Of a DNA stretch of 64,000 nt, positions 1 through 7,156 are shown piece after piece. The notes beneath the pieces are model-generated. The model saw nothing but the letters and a program-made list of their open reading frames with translations. It did not search any database and was not told the origin of the DNA. The first letter of the stretch is position 1; every line of letters starts with the position of its first letter. The stretch spans positions 1 to 64,000 of the forward strand of contig NZ_FQVU01000007.1 of NCBI RefSeq assembly GCF_900129455.1, read 5' to 3'. The stretch is from Jatrophihabitans endophyticus (GTDB lineage: Bacteria; Actinomycetota; Actinomycetes; Mycobacteriales; Jatrophihabitantaceae). The translations under genes were made by a program, and so were the position numbers.

Positions 1-339
1 GTTCTCGGCTTTTTCGGTGGCTCGGCAGATGATGCGTTGGCTTTGGCAGGTGCTGCCGGCCACGGCTGGTAGACGGTCGCCGAGGTTGGTCAGTTGACGT
101 TCCGCGCTCGTCCCGCAGGTGACCGTCAACGAGTCCGAACGGCCGCTGGTCGCAGATCCAGCTCGTCTCGGCGAAGTGGCGTCGCGCCCTGCGACCCGGA
201 TGGACTGACCGGCGTTACATCCCGAGAACTTGTTCCCGTTGCACCGGTCTGCCGTAGCGGGGGAAGAGTAGACGATGCCGGTCGCGAAGAGCGCCCAGAT
301 GAGCGCTGGCACAAGCCATGCCCGAGTCGGTCGCGTCAT
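1..339 (-). CDS. Secreted protein of unknown function, C terminus beyond window edge
   Basis: This minus-strand frame opens at an ATG (first base 339) and stays open for 113 codons to the edge, so the C terminus is missing. Residues 1-30 look like a Sec signal peptide: basic start MTRPTR, a hydrophobic core ending in FATGIVY, and an Ala-x-Ala-like site at PATA before DRC. The mature part is polar and has five cysteines, which suggests disulfide bonding outside the cell. Its ATG overlaps the stop of the lipoprotein gene (ATGA), so the two are probably co-translated. No family recognised. Confidence 0.6.
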   Translation of the reverse strand, partial: MTRPTRAWLVPALIWALFATGIVYSSPATADRCNGNKFSGCNAGQSIRVAGRDATSPRRAGSATSGRSDSLTVTCGTSAERQLTNLGDRLPAVAGSTCQSQRIICRATEKAEN

Positions 340-995
340 TTCGTGATCACACGTCTCATGTCGCGGACTGCCCAATGGTCGGCCGTCCAACCCAGCCAGA
401 GGCGCCATCGGAGATTTCGGGAGGCGCCACCTCGGGACACGACTCGACCCGTCGAGTCGAGTGTCTTGACGGCCGCGGAGTCGAAGTAGACATCGACCAC
501 GGTGGATCCGGGGTGGCGATTGTCGTTCGCGACCAGTTTCCGACCGTGCAGCGCGATGCGTCCACCCTGAAAGTGCTGATGCCTACGCCGGGCCGTGTCG
601 ATGTCGTTCACGAAGTCGGTGCAGGTCGAGCAGGGAGTCAGGTAGCGCCCTGTCGTCAGCGTTGTGTCCGTGGTGGCGTAGCCCCAGTCCAGCGCCTGGA
701 ACCAGAACAACGCGAACTCGGTGGCGCCGGGTGGGGTGTGGGTCTTGGCGAGGGCGGACTCGGTGGGGGGTTTCTCGCCTGGGCGCACGTTGGGTCCGGT
801 GGTGGGCACGGTCGGGCTGGGGGTGGCGCTGCTGCTCGGGCGGGTCGTCGTGGTCGGCGCGGTCGGGGTCGTTCGCGTGACGGTTCGGCTCGGTGTCGGG
901 TCGCTGCCGTCGTCGGAGGTGCAGGCGGCAGCGGACAGCACGACCAGCGCCATCGCGACAATTGCCGCAAACCTCCTCCGATTCACGCCGAGCAT
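336..995 (-). CDS. DUF6318-like lipoprotein
   Basis: Predicted 219-residue exported lipoprotein. The N terminus carries basic residues (NRRR), a hydrophobic stretch and a lipobox-like LSAAACTS, so the cysteine should be lipidated and the protein anchored outside the membrane. A Thr/Pro/Ser-rich linker follows, then a compact domain containing FWFQALDWGYATTDT, a CSTC motif, and a Trp-rich end (LRWRLWLGWTADHWAV). This arrangement fits the actinobacterial DUF6318 family, which has no known function. An upstream in-frame ATG at 1043 is possible, but the start at 995 puts the signal peptide at the right distance. It is translationally coupled to the secreted protein gene that follows. Confidence 0.75.
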   Translation of the reverse strand: MLGVNRRRFAAIVAMALVVLSAAACTSDDGSDPTPSRTVTRTTPTAPTTTTRPSSSATPSPTVPTTGPNVRPGEKPPTESALAKTHTPPGATEFALFWFQALDWGYATTDTTLTTGRYLTPCSTCTDFVNDIDTARRRHQHFQGGRIALHGRKLVANDNRHPGSTVVDVYFDSAAVKTLDSTGRVVSRGGASRNLRWRLWLGWTADHWAVRDMRRVITK

Positions 996-1155
996 GCTGC
1001 CACGAAACCGCGCGGGATGGTCGGGTTGTCCACAGGCAGTCACGTTCGCACCGCCCGAACGGCGGGTTGTCCACAGCCCGCCGGCTCATGCGAGCGGGAG
1101 GACACCGCGCCGAGCTACGGTCCCCGGCCATGACACGGCTGCACGGGGGTGAACC

Positions 1156-1494
1156 ATGAGTCGGCACGACGAGTTGCGGGATCACGTCGCTCGGGAGGCG
1201 CGGGACCTCTTCGGAGCAGGTGACGTGGGGCTCTACGAATTCGTCGACGAGCTCAGGCAGTTCGATCGGCTGACGGACGGCGAGCGCACGGCGATCGCAC
1301 GCGAGGCGGTGGTCTCCCTGCTCGAGGAAGGCGCGTGTCGGCTGGTCTGGAAGGTCTGGGCCGACACGCACTACGAGGAACCGGCGCACCTCGCCGACAT
1401 CACCGACGTCGCGTGGCAGGTGCCCACCGAGAAGCCGTACCTCGCCCTGGAACCGGTGGGCGAGCAACCGGGAGCGAATGGAATGCGGTCATGA
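1156..1494 (+). CDS. Small soluble protein of unknown function
   Basis: Predicted 112-residue acidic, mostly helical protein (MSRHDELRDHVAREARDLF...). There is no signal peptide, membrane segment or recognisable catalytic motif. A GGGGGTGA stretch just upstream of the ATG can serve as ribosome binding site, and third codon positions are GC-rich, so it is likely a real gene. It stands alone between the divergent lipoprotein gene and the convergent imuB. Function not recognised. Confidence 0.55.
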   Translation: MSRHDELRDHVAREARDLFGAGDVGLYEFVDELRQFDRLTDGERTAIAREAVVSLLEEGACRLVWKVWADTHYEEPAHLADITDVAWQVPTEKPYLALEPVGEQPGANGMRS

Positions 1495-1579
1495 GGGGAG
1501 GCAGGCCGTTGACGCGGATCCGCGCATTCTGCCGTCCACGCATCAGGGCACCCGGCCGGTCGCGCGGTGATGCCGTGCG

Positions 1580-3154
1580 TCAGTCGTAGACGGCGTCGAC
1601 CTGCCAGCGAGGGGGTTCGCCGCTGCCGCTTGCCGGCATCGTCCCGGTGACGAGGTAGGCGCGGCCGTGAACGTCCACGACCTGGCAACGGACGACCCGT
1701 CGTGCGTCGTCGGGTGACCACCAGCGCTCGTCCACCGGCCAGGGGCCGGCCCACGACGTGACCGCCGCGAGGTCGCGCCCGGTGCCGAACAGGGCGGGCG
1801 GCGAGGGCATCGCGCCTCGCTCGGTGATCACCACCGGACGCCGCGCGGCGTCGAGCAGCTGCGCCGGCCGGGGTGGGTCGAGCAGCACCGACGGGGCGGG
1901 GGCCGGCAGCTGGCCGGGCCAGGGTTGCTCGGGCGAGCGCAGCGGCAACGGCTCGTCCCCCCACGGCACGAGACGGGTGCGCTGCCCGGGATCGCGGCCG
2001 CCCTCGAGCACCGGCGCCAGCACCGAGCCGTGGCCCAGCAGGGTCTGCACCCGGGCGAGGGCTCGGGCGGCCCGCTCGTCCTCGTCACCCTGCCCGCCCC
2101 ACAGCGCCTGCTGGTGGGTGCCGGTGGGGACGACCTCGATCGGCACGAGGACGACCCGGATCACCCCGCCGCTCGGCCGGTTGGTCCCGGACAGCCACCC
2201 CTCGAGCTGCCAGCGGGCGCGGTCGAGGACGTCGCTTACCCCCAGCACCCCGGCGTGACGCCAGCGGCGCACCGTCTCCTCGCCGTTCTCGCTCAGTGCC
2301 TGCAGCTCGAGGCAGGTGCAGGCCAGGCCGTGCGCGGCGAGGTCGGTGACGAACTGCTCGGCGACGCCGCGGGCGGAGAATGCGACGGTGTCGACGCGGT
2401 CGACCGGGGGTTCGAGATCGAGGGTGACCGTGAACTCGACGGGGGGACGGCGGCCGCTGACCGGGTGGTCGTCGGTGCCCAGTGCCTGCCGGTGTGCCCA
2501 GGCGCCGTCGGGCCCGAACCGGGCGAGGACGTCGCGGGCGGGCAGTGCGGCGAAGGCGCCCAGGGTGCGGACGCCCAGGCGGATGAGCAGGTCGACCAGC
2601 GGTGACGTGCCGGCGGGGGCGAGGGTCTCGATCGGCAGGTTCTCGAGGAACGCCGACGACTCGCCGGGCTCGATCACCATGCCGCGCCGCGCCGCCTGCT
2701 CGGCCGCGAACGCGCCGTCGGCGATGCCGATGAGGACGTCGGCCCCCTGCAGGGCGGGGATGTCGGCGACCCCGCGCGAGAGCGCGCGCAGCACCCCGGT
2801 CTCGCCGCCGAAGTAGCGGGTGGGGCCCCGGACGCCGATCGCGGCCAACCCGGGCCGGGTGATCTCGACGCCGGGGGCGATCGCCTCGAGCGCCGCCACC
2901 ACCGGTTCGAAGACCCGCGCCTCGGCGGCCTCGTCGCGGCCGAGCACCACGAGCTCGGGGCAGCGGCCCTGCGCCTCGCGCCGTCGTAGGCCGCGCCGCA
3001 CCCCCTGCTCGCGGGCCCGCTGCGAGCAGGCCACCACCCGGTTGGCGGTGACGACCGCGACGGGGTCGTCGGCCCCGCGACCGGCCTCGACCCGGGCGGT
3101 GGTGACCGGCCAGTCGGGGCACCAGATGCTGACCCGCCGGGTGTAGGTCGTCAT
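1580..3154 (-). CDS. imuB: ImuB-type Y-family polymerase homologue
   Basis: 524-residue Y-family polymerase-like protein that, in known systems, acts with ImuA/ImuA' and DnaE2 as a damage-induced mutasome. ImuB bridges the error-prone polymerase to the beta clamp and is not itself catalytic. Consistent with this, the place where active Y polymerases have an acidic DxD motif reads VSIWCPDWPV, and the palm motif is degenerate (GIADGAFAAEQAAR). The helix-hairpin-helix region (LIRLGVRTLGAFAALPARDV) is present. The start MTTYTRR at 3154 overlaps the imuA stop by 4 bp (ATGA), so the pair is one operon under the LexA box. No dnaE2 is in the window. Confidence 0.92.
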   Translation of the reverse strand: MTTYTRRVSIWCPDWPVTTARVEAGRGADDPVAVVTANRVVACSQRAREQGVRRGLRRREAQGRCPELVVLGRDEAAEARVFEPVVAALEAIAPGVEITRPGLAAIGVRGPTRYFGGETGVLRALSRGVADIPALQGADVLIGIADGAFAAEQAARRGMVIEPGESSAFLENLPIETLAPAGTSPLVDLLIRLGVRTLGAFAALPARDVLARFGPDGAWAHRQALGTDDHPVSGRRPPVEFTVTLDLEPPVDRVDTVAFSARGVAEQFVTDLAAHGLACTCLELQALSENGEETVRRWRHAGVLGVSDVLDRARWQLEGWLSGTNRPSGGVIRVVLVPIEVVPTGTHQQALWGGQGDEDERAARALARVQTLLGHGSVLAPVLEGGRDPGQRTRLVPWGDEPLPLRSPEQPWPGQLPAPAPSVLLDPPRPAQLLDAARRPVVITERGAMPSPPALFGTGRDLAAVTSWAGPWPVDERWWSPDDARRVVRCQVVDVHGRAYLVTGTMPASGSGEPPRWQVDAVYD

Positions 3155-3861
3155 CCGGCGAGCTCGACGACGGGGGCGAGCGGAACGCCCGAGACGGCCG
3201 GCGGTGCCTCGGCGACACCGCCGCCCGGCGCCGGCAGCCAGAGCTCGGCCGAGCGCGGGCGGGCGGACGCACCGCGACCGCCGGCGCTGACCTCGACCCG
3301 GCGACCGCGCAACCGGCCGGTGCCCGAGCCGATGCCCGACCAGACCCCCTCGCCGGCCTGCAGCCGGACGTCGGCCGCGGGCCACGCCGACCCCGCCGTC
3401 GACCCGGCGAGGAAGGGCATGAGCACCGCGTCCTTGCTGCGGGCGCGCGCGGCCAGCCGCCGTACGTCGCCGGGGACGAGGCCACGGCCGGCAGGCGGAC
3501 GGACGGCCACGACGTCGACGGCGTCGAGCAGGGCACCCACCGCCGTCGTCCACCCCGACCCGGCCGCGGGGACGAGCGCGAGCCGGCCGAGATCGACGCC
3601 GTACTCGCGCGCGGCCTCGGCGCTCACCCGCGGGAAACCGACCAGCGCGCACCACGCGCCGTCGGTCGACGCCGCGCCGAGCAGCGCGAACAGCAGCGAC
3701 AGCGAGCCGCCGACGCTGACCGTGCTGCCGCGGCGCAGCCCGTCGGGCAGAATCGTGCGCAGGGCCGGTGCGACCGGCAACGGGGGTGCGGTGCGGACGC
3801 CGACGTGCTGCCAGTCGACGACGGCGGTGCCGTCGGCGCGGCGGATGGCAACGTCCAGCAT
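3151..3861 (-). CDS. ImuA-like RecA-fold protein, imuB partner
   Basis: 236-residue protein upstream of imuB. The region LPDGLRRGSTVSVGGSLSLL resembles the RecA fold around the Walker A loop, but the canonical GxxxxGK[ST] is degenerate (SVGGSLSL), as in actinobacterial ImuA'. In characterised mutasomes this subunit supports ImuB and DnaE2 in translesion synthesis. The ATG at 3861 is only 10 bp from the LexA box, which should make expression SOS-controlled. Assignment rests on domain likeness plus the coupled imuB. Confidence 0.8.
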   Translation of the reverse strand: MLDVAIRRADGTAVVDWQHVGVRTAPPLPVAPALRTILPDGLRRGSTVSVGGSLSLLFALLGAASTDGAWCALVGFPRVSAEAAREYGVDLGRLALVPAAGSGWTTAVGALLDAVDVVAVRPPAGRGLVPGDVRRLAARARSKDAVLMPFLAGSTAGSAWPAADVRLQAGEGVWSGIGSGTGRLRGRRVEVSAGGRGASARPRSAELWLPAPGGGVAEAPPAVSGVPLAPVVELAG

Positions 3862-3871
3862 CAGTCAATCA

Positions 3872-3887
3872 TCGAACAGGCGTTCGA
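3872..3887. promoter_or_regulatory. LexA (SOS) box of imuA-imuB
   Basis: TCGAACAGGCGTTCGA is a perfect 6-4-6 palindrome matching the actinobacterial LexA consensus TCGAAC-N4-GTTCGA. It lies 10 bp upstream of the imuA start, so LexA bound there would block transcription initiation. The divergent htrA gene starts about 125 bp away on the other side. Confidence 0.93.
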
Positions 3888-4013
3888 TTGCGTCAATCGG
3901 CTCCGGCGTGTCGCGTAGCGTGCGTCCGGTATGCGAGCAGGCCCGAAGCTCACACAGGTTTCGCACGGCTACAGCTCAGTGAACGACTGGGTTGTGCGCG
4001 TTCAGTGGTGGAC

Positions 4014-5558
4014 ATGGCGATCAACGACGCGCAGTCCGGCTCCGACCAGAACCCCGAGCCCGACCGCACCACCCCGTTCTCCTCCCAGGGTTCTGGACCG
4101 CAGTCGGCGCCGTCGCCGAGCCCGTACCCGTCGCCCTACCCGTCGGCGCAGCCGCAGCAGCAGCCCGGGCACGGCTCGCCCTACCTCGGCAGCTACTCGA
4201 GCGAGTACCCCGGGCCGTACACGAACCCGTACGCCGACCCCTACGCCACCGAGTACCGCCCGCAGCCCGGCTACGGCGCGGTGGGCACGTACCCGCCGGC
4301 GGGGTCTCCGGCCCCGGCCGGCCGCTCGCCGCGGCGCAGGCGCGCGCTGGTCGGCGTGGGCGGTGCGGCGCTGGCCGCGGCACTCGTGCTCTCCGGCGTC
4401 GGAATCGGGCGCGCGACGACCGACGGCAGCGGCACGGTCGCCCAGCAGCCCGCGTTCGGCAACGGCAGCAGCAGCTCCGGGTCGGGCAGCACCGGCAGCG
4501 GCTCGGGCAGCGGCAACTCCGGCAACTCCGGCAACACCGGCCAGCTGCCCGGTCAGGGCGTCCTCCCCGGCGGCGGGCAGGGCAACAGCGGCAACGGCAA
4601 CAGCGGTAACGGCAACAGCTCGCAGGGCAGCGGGACGGCGGCGAGCGCGACGCAGCAGAAGGGCATCGTCACCATCACCTCGGTGCTCAAGTACGAGAAC
4701 GCCGAGAGCGCCGGCACCGGGATGATCCTCAGCTCCGACGGCGAGATCCTCACCAACAACCACGTCATCAGCGGTGCCACCAGCATCACGGTCACCGACG
4801 AGACGACCGGCCGCTCCTACAAGGCGGACGTCGTCGGCACCGACAAGAGCGACGACGTCGCGGTGATCAAGCTGCGCAACGCGTCCGGGCTGACCACCGC
4901 CCAGGTCGGCGACGCCTCGGACGTCTCGGCGCTGAAGGTCGGCGCCGCCGTCACCGGCGTCGGCAACGCCGGCGGCACCGGCTCGCTGACCGCGGCGAGC
5001 GGCAAGGTCACCGCGCTCGAACAGTCCATCACCGCCTCGGACGAGAGCGGCAGCGACTCGGAGAAGCTCACCGGCCTCATCAAGACCGACGCCGGCATCG
5101 TCTCCGGCGACTCGGGCGGCCCGCTGTACGACTCGTCCGGCGACGTCGTCGGCATCAACACCGCCGCGTCCTCGGGCAACGGCTCCGGCGCGACGTCCGA
5201 GGGCTACGCCATCCCGATCGACGACGCGCTCACGATCGCCCGGCAGATCGAGTCCGGCGTCGAGACCTCCTCGGTCCGCATCGGCCTGCCCGCCTTCATC
5301 GGCGTCGGGGTCACCGACTCCGCCTCCGGCGGCGCCGGCATCACCTCGGTCGTCGAGGGCGGTCCCGCCGCCGACGCCGGCATCACGTCGGGCTCGGTGA
5401 TCACCGAGGTGGGCGGCAAGTCCGTCACCAACGGCACCTCGCTGAAGAAGCGGCTGGCCGCCTACGACCCGGGGCAGCGCGTCGCCATCACCTGGACCGA
5501 CACGTCCGGCTCCAGCCACACCAAGACCGTCACCCTGACGAGCGGACCGGCCGACTGA
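4014..5558 (+). CDS. HtrA/DegP-type membrane-anchored serine protease with PDZ domain
   Basis: 514-residue trypsin-fold protease of the HtrA family, acting outside the membrane on misfolded or damaged proteins. Layout: residues 1-95 cytosolic, Pro/Tyr/Gln-rich; about 105-130 a single membrane segment (LVGVGGAALAAALVLSGVG); 140-215 a Gly/Ser/Asn linker; then the protease domain with His250 (TNNHV), Asp281 (DDVAVIK) and Ser367 (GDSGGPL). A C-terminal PDZ domain follows (from about 425). All three catalytic residues are present. In-frame GTGs lie just upstream (4005, 4008); ATG 4014 was taken as start though no strong ribosome binding site is visible. A hairpin follows the gene. Confidence 0.93.
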   Translation: MAINDAQSGSDQNPEPDRTTPFSSQGSGPQSAPSPSPYPSPYPSAQPQQQPGHGSPYLGSYSSEYPGPYTNPYADPYATEYRPQPGYGAVGTYPPAGSPAPAGRSPRRRRALVGVGGAALAAALVLSGVGIGRATTDGSGTVAQQPAFGNGSSSSGSGSTGSGSGSGNSGNSGNTGQLPGQGVLPGGGQGNSGNGNSGNGNSSQGSGTAASATQQKGIVTITSVLKYENAESAGTGMILSSDGEILTNNHVISGATSITVTDETTGRSYKADVVGTDKSDDVAVIKLRNASGLTTAQVGDASDVSALKVGAAVTGVGNAGGTGSLTAASGKVTALEQSITASDESGSDSEKLTGLIKTDAGIVSGDSGGPLYDSSGDVVGINTAASSGNGSGATSEGYAIPIDDALTIARQIESGVETSSVRIGLPAFIGVGVTDSASGGAGITSVVEGGPAADAGITSGSVITEVGGKSVTNGTSLKKRLAAYDPGQRVAITWTDTSGSSHTKTVTLTSGPAD

Positions 5559-5591
5559 CCTGCGACGGCAGCGACCGACCGCGCCCCCCAC

Positions 5592-5626
5592 ACGGCCCGG
5601 ACGAGACATGGTCTCGTCCGGGCCGT
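5592..5626 (+). terminator. Intrinsic hairpin terminator after htrA-like gene
   Basis: A perfect 16-bp stem (ACGGCCCGGACGAGAC against GTCTCGTCCGGGCCGT) with a 3-base loop lies 33 bp after the protease stop and 34 bp before the next gene on the same strand. A U-tract is lacking, as is common in GC-rich actinobacteria. Confidence 0.75.
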
Positions 5627-5660
5627 TCCGTCGTGCTCGCGCGGTCGGCAGACTGGCGCC

Positions 5661-6155
5661 ATGCGGCTGGCCCTGCTCTCGGACACGCACGCGCCGCGCC
5701 ACTGGAAGGCGTGTCCACCGGCCGTCGCCGCGCGCCTCGACGGTGTCGACGCCATCCTGCACGCGGGTGACGTCTGCACGGCCGCGACGCTGGACGAGCT
5801 GGCGCGGTTCGCGCCGGTCCACGCCGTTCGCGGCAACAACGACGGTCCGGACGTCGCGCGCTGGGGTGCCCCGGAGCGGTGCGAGCTCGACCTCGGTGGC
5901 CTCGCCGTCGCGATGGTGCACGACAGCGGTGCCCGGCAGGGCCGCGCGGCGCGGCTACGGCGGATGTTCCCTACCGCGGACCTCGTGGTCTTCGGCCACT
6001 CGCACATCCCGTGGGACGAGACGGTCGACGGGCAGCGGGCGATCAACCCCGGTTCGCCGACGGACAAGCGGCGCCAACCGCACGGGACGATGGGGCTGCT
6101 CGAGGTCGTCGACGGCCACATCGTCGACTACGAGCTGATCGAGGTGCGGCGATGA
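5661..6155 (+). CDS. YfcE/MJ0936-type metallophosphoesterase
   Basis: 164-residue calcineurin-like phosphoesterase with the full metal-ligand set in order: SDTH (DxH), HAGD (GD), RGNND (GNxD), a histidine at MVHDSG, and FGHSH (GHxH). The fold binds two metal ions and hydrolyses phosphomono- or diesters; the substrate cannot be told. Length is normal for the short YfcE-like subfamily. Its stop overlaps the next start (ATGA), suggesting co-translation with the hydrolase. Confidence 0.88.
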   Translation: MRLALLSDTHAPRHWKACPPAVAARLDGVDAILHAGDVCTAATLDELARFAPVHAVRGNNDGPDVARWGAPERCELDLGGLAVAMVHDSGARQGRAARLRRMFPTADLVVFGHSHIPWDETVDGQRAINPGSPTDKRRQPHGTMGLLEVVDGHIVDYELIEVRR

Positions 6156-6826
6156 CGACCTTCGTCCTGATCCCCGGTGCCGGTGGCGTCGCGCTGTACT
6201 GGCGCGAACTGGTCATCGAGCTCGAGTCGCGGGGTCACGTCGCGGTCGCGGTCGACATCCGGGAGGACGACCCGGCGCTGGGACTGCCCGAGTACGCCGC
6301 GCTGGTGGACGAGGCGATCGGTGCTCACCGTGACGTGGTCGTGGTCGCGCAGTCGATGGGCGGGTTCACGGCGCCGATGCTGGCGCGCCGAGAGGCGCTG
6401 GCCCGGATCGTCCTGCTCAACGCGATGATCCCGTTGCCCGGTGAGACGCCGGGCGAGTGGTGGGAGGCCACGGGCCAGCCGGACGCGCGGGCCACGGCCG
6501 ACGCCGCGGCCGGCCGCTCGGGCGAGTTCGACCTCGAGACGTACTTCCTGCACGACATCCCCGACGACGTGAAGGCCGCGATGGCCGGTGCTGACCGCGC
6601 TCCCGCCGACACCCCGTTCGGGCAACCGTGCACGTTCCAGGCCTGGCCGGCGGTGCCGACGCACGTGCTGGTGGGCGCCGACGACCGGTTCTTCCCGGCC
6701 GCCTTCCAGGTCCGCGTGGCGCGTGAGCGGCTGGGTGTCGAGGCCGACGTCCTGCCCGGCGGCCACCTGCTCGCGAAGAGCCGCCCGGCCGACCTGGCCG
6801 AGCGGCTCCTGACGTATCTGGCGTGA
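6152..6826 (+). CDS. Alpha/beta hydrolase
   Basis: 224-residue serine hydrolase of the small esterase type. Visible elements: oxyanion region LIPGAGGVALYWREL, nucleophile elbow AQSMGG (Ser in A-x-S-x-G), acid in VGADDRFF and histidine in PGGHLLA. No signal peptide, so cytosolic. The ATG at 6152 overlaps the phosphoesterase stop; an earlier in-frame start would run into that gene. Substrate unknown. Confidence 0.85.
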   Translation: MTTFVLIPGAGGVALYWRELVIELESRGHVAVAVDIREDDPALGLPEYAALVDEAIGAHRDVVVVAQSMGGFTAPMLARREALARIVLLNAMIPLPGETPGEWWEATGQPDARATADAAAGRSGEFDLETYFLHDIPDDVKAAMAGADRAPADTPFGQPCTFQAWPAVPTHVLVGADDRFFPAAFQVRVARERLGVEADVLPGGHLLAKSRPADLAERLLTYLA

Positions 6827-6835
6827 CGAGCGGGA

Positions 6836-7105
6836 TCAGGCGCGGCCCGACCCGTCCTCCGGGTCGACGGCGTGGGCGGCGTCCTCGTCGTCGATCCGCA
6901 CGCCGGCGAGCGGATCGCCCGCACCGGTGCCCTCGACGGTCGGCGCGGTGTCGGCCGGTGGCGCGTCGGTGGGCGGCGGGCCCTCGCCCGACGCGCGCGA
7001 CAGCGGCTGGATACGGTCCTCGGCCGCCTTGGCGTCCGGGTTGGCGAAGCTGTCCAGGCCCTCGTGCGGCTCGGCCGCGATGTCCTGGTCGGTCGGTTCA
7101 CTCAT
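6836..7105 (-). CDS. Small acidic, probably disordered protein
   Basis: 89-residue protein (MSEPTDQDIAAEPHEGLDS...) rich in Asp, Glu, Pro, Ala and Thr with almost no hydrophobic core, so it is probably intrinsically disordered. It ends 10 bp from the convergent hydrolase gene and is divergent from hrpA. The same strand remains open far upstream, but that continuation is antisense to hrpA and is not a gene. Function not recognised. Confidence 0.6.
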   Translation of the reverse strand: MSEPTDQDIAAEPHEGLDSFANPDAKAAEDRIQPLSRASGEGPPPTDAPPADTAPTVEGTGAGDPLAGVRIDDEDAAHAVDPEDGSGRA

Positions 7106-7156
7106 GCGATCCACGTACCCGAAATCGACCCGCGCGCACCGCCTATCCTGGGCGGA

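Noticed and set aside
4002-5921. Long open frame opposite the HtrA-like gene
   Set aside because: Arg/Gly/Val-rich shadow; the sense strand has complete catalytic and PDZ motifs.
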